Assembly: GCF_900106995.1 (NCBI RefSeq)
Contig: NZ_FNOK01000007.1
Span: forward strand, 206,626 to 270,625
DNA length: 64,000 nt
From: Saccharopolyspora shandongensis
GTDB taxonomy: Bacteria; Actinomycetota; Actinomycetes; Mycobacteriales; Pseudonocardiaceae
Direction: 5' to 3'
The translations under genes were made by a program, and so were the position numbers. Of the stretch, positions 63,701 to 64,000 are shown piece by piece (the first letter of the stretch is position 1; each line of letters begins with the position of its first letter). The notes under the pieces are model-generated. The model was not told the DNA's origin. It made no database searches and saw only the letters and a program-made list of their open reading frames with translations.

Positions 63701-64000
63701 GGGCTTGGATGCGGAGGCGAGCCGGCGGATCGCGAAGGGCAAGATGCCCGTGCGCCTGCTGGAAACCGCTCGCGAACGCTACGCGCAGATCATGCAGGAG
63801 ATCGCGGAGGCCAATCAGGAGCAGGTGCAGGGTTCGTGGGCGGAGCGGGATCGGGCGCTGAATTCGATTGGTGCGTATGAGGAATTCGTGTCGTTCTATG
63901 CCGATGCGCTGCATACCGGCGACGCTGATCGGCAGGCGCGGCTGGAAGCGGATCTGCGTGCCAAGCTGACGGCCGAGGTCGAACGGCCGGCGGACAACCC
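36729..64000 (+). CDS. Giant CpnT-like T7SS multidomain effector, 3' end outside window
   Basis: One uninterrupted frame of at least 9,090 codons from ATG 36729 (GGGGAGGG upstream) to the window edge. Residues 1-190 are a CpnT/WXG100-like helical domain with hydrophobic helices; 531-880 are low-complexity Ser/Thr/Pro. A TcdA/TcdB-like glycosyltransferase follows ('IPNLVHSIWLGGP' at 968, 'GGVYNDGD', DXD D1103/D1105). A zincin motif HEILH (1642-1646) lies in an 'HAVGLVDEY' context. A second glycosyltransferase has 'IWFGGP' and 'GGVYSDGE' (D2230, E2232). A helical module occurs at 1288, 1787 and 2385. About 2610-5990 is beta-rich and unfamiliar, 6208-6454 is beta-propeller-like, 6455-8590 is a WF-G helical repeat, and 8645-8795 looks ART-like without catalytic residues. 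It is probably exported by the upstream T7SS. Antisense open frames here are shadows. Confidence 0.85.
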   Translation, partial: MSLYLDPEGAKVFAGLTGSEWPEADEDKLKDLDGEYKAAAEALRSLQRHLNDYVAAINAGFAGDAAEEFGQYARQYITGDESGLSTLEKVAAAAEGFGDFLFETSAQVRYMKAQAIGQMILMAIEIAAAIAMAFSTGGLSLLKIPTIRAITSAILRFLVQLVVATIMSLAFELVAGWLLDLAIQSELIKQGLQHGWNQDLTTGAIKGAAVSGAIGGVASMGAAALGKAATKYLGKTLAKFDLTSEFSKKLLNVGDHAADSITKQFGKSASDTGTTALSKSLTETSTSTTGSLSKSTTDNLAGSLPKLGDDLAATTKNFSSHFLTGFGNGASHGIGKGGLQSLTASAGFRFKEAVSAAFEKHLTGALGKAGAKSAGEAFGEAVTKNAGKTGQGGFELGLATAMHPYRKELGENAFNALTKGYSDSIHSGLNHVRESTASHIVGSIAGSPIFGLQGFLGDGAGSAVNGEEWDPSWESFTGGAISGAAEMLGETLVADKVKEQLLQNNLTLPLMMKNFFDSGGTTFTAPADTGFGGSSGPGSAISTESSSFSDSSSTFSDSSTVVDYDPLDTLESAANIETQPPPATGDYGDWMSDTGSDYGESHFDDVDLIDLDTDLDPVTGEQLSERGSNDDHQVAFSPGGAVTSPSSMTTSTGPTPAVTSTSTPANPQNPGAQPNPGQRNTGQQNPVSQVTEAAPKIPTSTESQTAPPESQTTQPESPSAQQPTQIQTETGATTGTSVDANRVAQPVETQQVATGGQEPPTPVQTTGGDFTNGRYDPGLNWSALDDPKVSLEDYNKYTTESAPVPTETGGDATHTPEMTQLDGDGADDEVQYRRAPQGPDEDDPVHGYAAPIDANGIKDALRPEILPGPQVQGDSKVAHQLGLDPFGVRQAPPGPSFLQQDGKGYDFGKLHADKRSAFFEALNMAAGGGQLLSWDSLQPENLASRPDSVTTGSITTRASGLGLKQRKIPNLVHSIWLGGPLHDDGGSRADFMAKVGAAAKDGKRFANFGFVLWTDVPRSEFERVAGSESPQGADAQIKQMLDWAQANGVMLINVDELFNAHNPMTLDAEVRTERARGTGAAYASASDMIRVEILDRVGGVYNDGDNTLQGDLAGAVEAAAKHKFGFMLSTDHRSGKTLNNSAMIAAAGTQATSEYLKILGDNYARDLHEIFAMENGSASYFKAAVALDADARRDLWQVGDWGNGDYAAEDYVKKETICRTGPNTYTFNQLALALGLSDYNGDDAWLNFPAVNADVIDVGTEHSWLEKNPSEHDESAGKPQPVQTGPQEVVAAVRKAVITLHRELPNRGNYLHLPAAARTIDKLPVEHRAAAWTAALELFHETLPPKTTINAPKTGFDQLPPEARSLLRDLYPDAGYPDESQHRRAPNDSGDFDAKTKKQGLDQELGRRHGTALSDPDGKWMEPYGTPLKPEDWADQRNSAPHVTVAHLARDVQHDVKVLPDNRKQYTKHPLPKFGIPRDQHGNFPKGADGKARPDWLQKVEERQSELKKQLIGHLKSQQGVVGKIGYDARRITVAGKDGEPDRTVLEFTHKIYLKGGSGREAGVQAQTTKLLNQLVNDPGHRMHTREQFHLRVEFVDDPTKAHNEVDLLTAKEAQERNRGTDQGTWVLEEVAEGDVHWNFVHEILHAVGLVDEYRYSHTDIAPPVFNADGDLNRVQHDLDDIMGISPPTTRYGFKSRHLFQIGLLAEQLGVNHALANPETSGGRLLTSEVGGGHATEALAHLLLAELGSDTVDDPSAHLGLFGNRDARATSESSTIGHENWEASVELTKQVVESLVRDLHDRGGDLNLAGVRELVARHRQSDAVLAAALGYLHVRPELSGLVRQVTDLTTTPPPRKEFRKPDAQPNPASPVHLPKQALRYLNIDHNATPTWSDGAISRPATMPAPPRGQTATDLAANLRRAPDNTTETSEAAEPEAVDQTSPLETDELGSQQADQLDTTPTEQVDVEAEAQRLLSKLNAATLPVPMRSAFVAEWDYFGSWLPKPPPGFMAGHDYSELSAAAGIRLLEMLDLANPPVELTSENFTPQAIVDSVGDNSVKVAVHEPADPSAWTRAAGKGADENAADQEAPAANKTPGGGLPPLPDKLELPLVRNSIWFGGPLVADSEGQAQMMENLQASAAELNERGGRVVLWTDVSRSELDDPAAQQMVAWAKQHGIVLVNVHEVFNSQSPMRLQTPFLVELSKGIKAGYAAASDILRIELLKRFGGVYSDGEYLTGTDFIEGAVDLLKTAQAYGVHVESKKSAGNDQFVLPKDHPFADVWLDLLGKNYDKTQPDLMESAYSFDKLGQDADPYFGDGNLFAHRKSVMFRTGPAGLLPAAADAIGLKDWAEFPKTPRSGMESGFSWNDAVWSAPAIGLQDEAKTVELTIQVVQTLVRELHNRPGNLHLTLVEEAVAKHEQPDVIWTAALGFLASRRELAEMVDTVTDVFTVADENSEMGYVAYQVNLPPQAWSHLEIGDGPWTHQLTEYTRPAKMPWHAAQPESREIVTTPTKPAVKVSLRPEDELSPLDRLVKKVEEAGKSGDLTGSHKPVQVSPQGDELSPLDRLVKQAKESANVQELVDKIAEKRGQEPHRLTKPLPPEPKPAAKVPFDLATRGIVSKFSRLVSVFGVPAGPSNTHDRAQVVEQFVDTIVQKVPLGEDTARDSLRQQLKDAAFNLGEKGVLERLSQGWHFELDTVRPTEDGFVADRRGLHLKMVRTEVLEVPANAVLPDTDPQKSAQEESYQNENSREIGRQAPTGFVVGVGLSIASHVAHILPVFKFGADRVHKYGERFAEFLANTLKFGSPKKYVDVRTDLTWEDDQGFKGSEHLGTFRAVYSDAFLMDVQLADLGDTANTRTGDPVPMPTELSGLITGIFSIELGDLQKTVFTSPELPSWVKENKRLRAALEYSLSEATFLDSSVKGLVHGRTITHHATHGQILPRNPLRPATEPPSVKLHVKNEVLGWKSLGTVKLPAGVNVRRLFESMHESSIGSSAEGGLRVRAPQTIDGMPLGGEIGPDSAITVGSKRNEIITDKASWGEKSKAEIDTELAIYQLDVRRIVDLEAHELGAKRLTELTLESVDGTEFVAVAKENVEAFEQALQSARDRVPRPEQTPEVAQPPSPDRLNALEKAVAGNGLLSGLISLKDTDGLITGVRDAIVKRLPGEPTAATLRKIDRQLGELDWSNLALQFGNMAHREGEPPKKPYAVTIEVADGVAYKVDVHAVLGKVVSEQRSDKSIISGTLSEGTSQRRRLKNTLGGAFSMAALLRVKLGDGYPKTMHGGAAVGVQGGYSANAISGDLSGAGAETKVQIKGPATKVRREVTFFADVTEIRHRSLGQRIKAAVRPSDLRPSTDLGEVQVKARADYAVPEALVDAYQQMQPGDPVIGAEAVQTYVQENPGALEPAPKGMLLASVDTYAQENKAFGKLQAKVIGESGARFLKRLGRTPKAPQNASTLSPEFHHLAANSKFKGTQRELIEVNRGAAYDKIEIASGRYQAVNARYVKTIDTITSTSTTTAEQSVHSGKSGTGTGEIAATALVGVGTLGGSYGHQGELGGKTTQTSNSKSTAPDIHTRYKVYVVDLVSSTEYDSYRHLFGQPNVKGDAFDPYDPRAGHAGQTVLFPQSALWLVPDTDGIHETPVHEPIPVLSDIGKSPLHKDVKLIDFEPESGKQVSDWVIEQVGKKFPDLVPHWQPTAQRRSAPPFPAVQQLEKANNLGVLREAANGGYRWEFPRSGWFNNKYRSVTLKIEEDPAGQVVEMSGKSGGSVELSGGSAKDEQSTHQTKAFAGFNPNPALPVDANGNTVRQTLSFGVNSASGNEVTTGTSDVTQHRTRPGANTAVRKGVRVVLELHEMSALPIALTSTFDDGPKLLKKLLPKTFWDVPSRKVAVTETLGGTATFEFPTALRNSKSGGPVAGQEVVLGQANTEPEGRDVTQLAHDLASFQLAKALPNDIAHKIVETMQGALSHGDGIHVPTQRWVGEGSMSWHTVTTAVSPTSLLGKAKSFLGRGYVFHITVPDGRGRAVEYEIRLKKHLLGPKFQLSWDVPRAQFKQQRNLTEDVAEIDGLGFQAGLGNASQGGQMASIAGTNLLYLKETARDGGQFKVKMDAGEGISKSEWAEFLADAKWDVQVRHRMRGQREFSGPYQRSWFYQGSDLFDVPMRDAHLFADLDKALPPKPGEPDLNKPLPPNPGEPSEKAPGERPMQLQAPLTDANSEMPENSEQTAATVTEHEPATNNSGSQGEISASEVANTENTETASEEERTPEPVEFRKYQLISSAANVTKVGDFPVDAKHSESAQDLLVKSIVEKLRGSELLNAPLPGAAARLNGEADGEAIAQTLTRVMRKTGVIGFLRSHTDGSHTDKLLVSLSGGRKLWLTLRPVEGSFSRVGNLYEGAVSVQGASFESNPSSKSSISTSHTQSVGISAGELSAAAPGQELVSFTAQLTHTGNNTRGVASSQSVVHERKLGKITEFFATEFELHATVTEKGATSAEFVETLTVPVPEGEDSAGIAKPLSIEFGFPEQALGTQTDAPWVLEAAPGVRPPVIPLELQNLTARIVAVSGSGNLRVPVLEHLADLFPHAEQLIDEIGARLSSDGLLDFYLSLFSPYNQIHVPAVVPVDQNSPVLPKSLKPVDPALRLLRNTLLPNTMRVDAKVEFRPRMLAVEQIAITDYTHSGTTHRDGAALFFSDSATSGFAIGIDSHALRKVSMLMEVLPVQVGGRGVVKAQWGHELARRGLYQNAWKLKAQSGAPHGLFVVTLDMGFSMSTSTNRGADVEQFKRNAPLMLVLAVRENDIPDFKQIVVDAFQGVPSKPLAPLPDPSPSAEQKQHLQNLAVLARSGPLSDMAKLIDSHHVADHVLRAGTSALLSDTRLSDAQRAEGLQKLQDFVRKLGPAKLLLEFAKIESNPISTTFEVGGREFAFHSDKKPLVALQEFAAMYERDTGSVLSPEDGEAIFKKLQESAGQRAGNKAKTAYRVSGELVDGYKISVVVTGKHGDVLRTEDVDARLAGTHRSTAGLGTKSKYEGAISEALTLRVRFQSFLDFSKLGGNLWASFNFTEKAKGIGHVSSTASAEYSDIKKIGYKGPGTRLLQQFDLDVEVEISRKGKVLRSRDTTIETVAQYDIPKSLADPGLVAAIQPGTTEILSPNSESLQDLGDPVDPDQIHVLQGDTKQIADLLREFSPQMQQQASLGAKSRLDRWIVENVRGDHLPKFVADLDDQRLNTTLQAAFAKPHQLVANGIKRGSFLFYNRENTVTVDITTHNPEKVGKVDPGNPVRFEHSTSVNRGMQAGGGKGLEGGGGFQGGLFNIEGSLEFSARRDAGEQGFLSGGHKATYGSEDTEQVYVRADALVKITVHSHQLHQGSAQRNKFLAPYQVGGATETKLVLQRGSVLGVMSQADYDAFKSGLHTLDAQPKGELRPVPALANIGESLNADIGLEKLDSKALTEHVLKVLAAVAPDVLPSGTPVREPGTTKPTLQLAFDLSHKAVQREILNGGLIIPFGHNLKFGDRVGAIRISVEEAIGENHGQDGGSAKWDQKAWVEEIGGRRFFAEHSASSGSELQYGSTKSVGVGLSYNMLLKTSSDNATSGPQGSIGFSGRTRGSELSSSTAVQRGDRRELDAANVRVSMNLRLKFEVLSYRKPPYFFTTISDGAWPARTFRDPDAGLVELADELSKLDVPVKLRMPEELLGISSRPVGAGGLEFGVKPTSEDVDHTAKVLESSTVVAVEVLRDGLADFLAGNIVQSLASITVGPGGTIERDGENTNHDQRIAKRFGRKLGPLWIELDTLTSDQLLRPNIKDFLSDFTGFKRANGEKFLATNFDIGLKAGLYNAKFRGTIDTARNERMQGYLTGTSESVVERTNGRQFGLGDTTLLSGDNPEEFAYFSADNGLSSSETATTDTLDGLDLQSRTDDGPKKLVVFAFDVFYTSKVTAIERGSGAKLPHEQTAKRPAGITLTFSLEEALELGLPVSADLLHQSTQQQLSITSHELPTIVEVDEESDTGIPETPEQDGPTEPSEKALGKRPVQPVRGPFDDLLARHPDALQNEAAIAELRALFYEHHQQVVDTGEADRLARFNGAFQEALGKLKVGRARATGSASPVPALRAKLRDVLLAESPAAAEVSPAEAAYSKVLAALRESGELGLGIFDVQKKEFLAKFADAEGEAAKAQLVDELKAGLGTPSGPRQQRFEELPPHEQVRASGGNPNWASSAWTAQHDALVAIGANPEWAAALGHRLADFGLTTADLDGQRFVEVSGSEFRLVDQQTGDFRQFDLNTGHLVQRLHGLVNAGGERFGALRLDYRTGEVRFTDGIGAVLRGEAGDNSWVQQVPWQPPFEFPDGRTARFSADGSLIQLISRDGGFEVLLDDGAAQQVATGDSRWADWEFWQRLNTPDGSIMHVSADGMLVRISDPEAGARSIYLVDSHVISAAHAAATGHLVARIEYAPNADQSTAGAELLSLVATDGALEQHIAQLREQGRDADQARRIAIEYRLAGAGLRAADLAWFTGLGNPLSARDLMGFADWLHEAGISPEQLRERGTAAARDAVARWRLGMSEVDFGALVASGSTAEAVFALAQQLELADTDVRALAKYLRNFGPVDRLSGDLVGVAAETALPQRDLLKVAMLLPAPVSALTGAGSAIARMSDGSRETASTASLSISLRLRELGLRPEQLGLLDATWFQTAGPGLPSALTNAGFQLHDLPLLAAVGVRPADLGNTWLPTAIDLVRGVQNPGPQHLREVIFGPGWQTHVPPGNTWFDQSAALNVLRELTAQTLQVPTEEAGMLLQWFSAIEHVPRNIAELSEQWQVSRRHVAVLSAWPSIRPEQLQPFVPELRELHENQDAVLNSLSGELGRIGVPNPAHGLAGYLDAVRQHGIERPDWQAFGEFLAGEDLSAGYRMLADQHQAAANHYLALAEKHPGLSGAYREMAGQRQAIAEHYLEMADQGAGDAPGLAWSALSEADRQPFVTRYWRAGAAEHLGVDADDLGVLAIEPQAHLVRGVLDALVMVPSDLAAFRGLVSGLHVGEIGAFVELLGRYDLIVQELWPLMDPQQAGDALKSLQGAWDRMSPADRGAFVDILRRHGMNFADSIGDEALRNWANEQPGDALAGVVARLRDQGLLLNIGDWFDGSDLDESLALMSGELGTFITYLHEHDLRVQDLDDAPPLRELVARWRLNLAPHDEISVPDVVALAEAMHELGLEPDDRGHAEWAWNDRPDWMEVVRQRAEQWHVTPQLALRLSLQTDPTGAVTPSWLAGGVGLDLSWLAGSLSENPDSVVADHIAASATALGLDFADLSWFEGTGIVDPTELADFQNFRATAGVSVADLRTNADLRRSLVQQWQQYRDSELPFGVARDLPLVFRRSLARQVRRLDWLLNAHGLPPEQVASLSRTLGRVPVEIPDLVAGQDFGAATLLNAANELGVEPALLVAEFAPELAALARGEITVEQWHEQGGEDLHGLGPANWNGIGTLAANLAPDRVGDATDNHFDLWLQPLDMRPEDLGWFHGVDDLTATDVADFRALLDSRGHTVDELRGVPRLRQQLVEEWSSQPLRQLPAEQQHEIRMAWLIASGLPAQKLEVLAAALERVPTEITHVALAKQIDPVRLLNLSVALHEFTGTPVEPARLAGRVGIDFELLEQLVEAKRNSNFSLQEEFGALLATRGDEAAVRGFLTAADLYALDYDWDQLRQIATSLTDEPLREAHQRRIAAWLTPLGMHLRDLSWFRGVGNLDPGDLVSFRHYLEIRGMTPDQLRTGPADQRSSLVSAWAATRMQPLPAELWGAHFNDTAWFREGRDVRRLGMLVSAMPAQRGALSMEPAELRAGSGVNNAEDRQRGALVSLTRTLQRVPVEILPLSQNLGISPEALVRSAAALNMEPVRLAGLFGTDLQWIDKLSTGKHDALPLLIDHFAADVNALGSTTGLLRPADWAAVSSFLKDVDLGRPIPGRVVLHRLHALLTHFDSSIPEVLAGPASLRQTVQIIFGQMGRVAGDSLGEHLDGFYTELAERDIHDLDELSPEDAAERVRSWFEISPPEQTLRAPRPRPESGPDEQPAPPAYRTSGLDRLVLASEFVPDEQSATTDTAPPAYHESGSDRRVPDFDLEPVPNHENLHALATAVGVDPRQLTAFLPALADADAAATSRMAIDLQAITLALGAVTAERRAILFGIIEAATAPGEGRRTPLRVINSLLSRPVAEFDGMYGELDWADRVQRQEHLENIESLGEVQDVAGDSPYANDPATAAEFRNELQRLAIEHLGARELNIGLIGLPWDQALEQLVRLQERLGQHTSHALFGYVQANRRIPAALLGLADAVGVPAGDGAVLFNAASGLLVDVLQLPFFEQELTELVQQARPIEVWIRDVQTQLLRSGLPGPFVANGPQLNRLIDQLRANGLRLSDLRELSAHLQTSGKTLVDIHNQRPDETARVIREWRMNRLGLRLGLDELVQGYTDVLGNPLRLAEFLDLLDGHGLSVQHRPLLMAFLSEQRNVPEPWANNAAGFFARAQREGRTPQDVLLEWAEARRRPLGITVEQFHELAATTRFRPLALAIRGEQLRGTGFGTADLLDMANFMLRPLPPLPDVQQLAEVLRNYQQWKAARPATLDPRQFAEGTLQIHSMDTTLARNHWPSMAVHARRDQVAANKPNLPPHVVDMMVTVDQVATGRMSPPNLTTGTATQRHQAAIIAAVVDFGLRSFAGYQGEAPLRAWRTARQEHPQPGSITTGAEFVFAETAEHNADLRPANEEIVYIPLRGQASAAHTVGNRQGGSVLVGFAWGTRFRLVSVETTGQRGVDGRPITRLTYEELPPQRQNNGDGGDPGAAKRARLEQGGNDAANPPSREALAAAEQVYDMLKAEVRNLPGVSYADVALNSVGVYANFREAYARALDAGDRAVQESLQAQLRAALAVKRGSGLPGGSRGSSEQNAATGSSSSTQQTSSGATQSENRSDLADEIASILAPQSAPSTSNPTATPEKAPLPVNDGDTGAPPQYEAQEGERSASEGLDAEASRRIAKGKMPVRLLETARERYAQIMQEIAEANQEQVQGSWAERDRALNSIGAYEEFVSFYADALHTGDADRQARLEADLRAKLTAEVERPADN
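56223..60560 (+). repeat. WF-G helical protein repeat within the giant gene
   Basis: A degenerate protein repeat. The clearest copies share L(S/A/G)WFxGxGxL, then DLxxFxxxLxxxG, then LVxxWxxxxxxLP, with Trp at residues 6501, 7293, 7499 and 7718. Weaker copies are at 6676, 7122 and 7784. A second sub-motif, RxLxRVPxEIxxLA, falls between them, giving a full period of about 205-220 residues for the best-preserved copies. The DNA has diverged too far for nucleotide repeats to stand out. Confidence 0.6.

Overview
The window comes from a high-GC actinomycete. The actinobacterial type VII secretion (T7SS) genes, DUF5753/DUF397 regulators, LCP cell-wall enzyme, lipoprotein lipoboxes and frequent GTG starts all fit. 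Saccharopolyspora or another Pseudonocardiales genus is my inference; no marker gene here settles it. I see no rRNA, tRNA, insertion sequence or CRISPR array.

Left part (1-13.8 kb) is mostly housekeeping and regulatory: a partial Uma2-type endonuclease behind a palindromic operator, an XRE/DUF5753 regulator, phoU with a convincing PHO box, a long proline-rich LCP protein, a GGDEF protein, a dus gene followed by a lipoprotein, a C39-like cysteine-peptidase-fold protein, a two-gene cassette (WXG100-like protein plus an Ntox44-type toxin) with no visible immunity gene, a TetR/YqeB operon with its operator, a Cu/Zn-SOD-like lipoprotein and a DMT permease. The DMT permease and a mycosin gene converge on an array of six palindromes spaced 41-42 bp apart.

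Middle part (14.2-36.6 kb) is a T7SS locus interrupted by regulators. It has a mycosin that seems to have lost its catalytic Ser, a beta-helix/double-AAA+ EccA-like protein, EccC divergent from EccD, then EccB, three small helical ESX-like proteins, a Q-rich PDG-repeat T7SS protein, a YbaB-like protein and another small helical protein. No EccE is seen. Between EccA and EccC lie a histidine kinase with an altered N-box, two small proteins, a WhiJ-like XRE/DUF397 pair rich in TTA codons with a triplicated DUF397 motif, an OmpR-type regulator, and an Lrp/EamA/DUF2000 export module.

Right part (36.7 kb to the end) is one uninterrupted reading frame of at least 9,090 codons that runs off the window. 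It starts with a CpnT-like/WXG100-like helical domain and then carries two TcdA/TcdB-like glycosyltransferase domains (the first with DGD, the second with DGE), a zincin HEXXH motif between them, a helical module present three times, about 3,400 residues of unfamiliar beta-rich sequence, about 2,100 residues of an apparently undescribed WF-G helical repeat, and an ART-like region whose catalytic residues look lost. The simplest reading is that the upstream T7SS machinery and small helical proteins export this giant multidomain effector. That link is inferred from gene order and the N-terminal domain.
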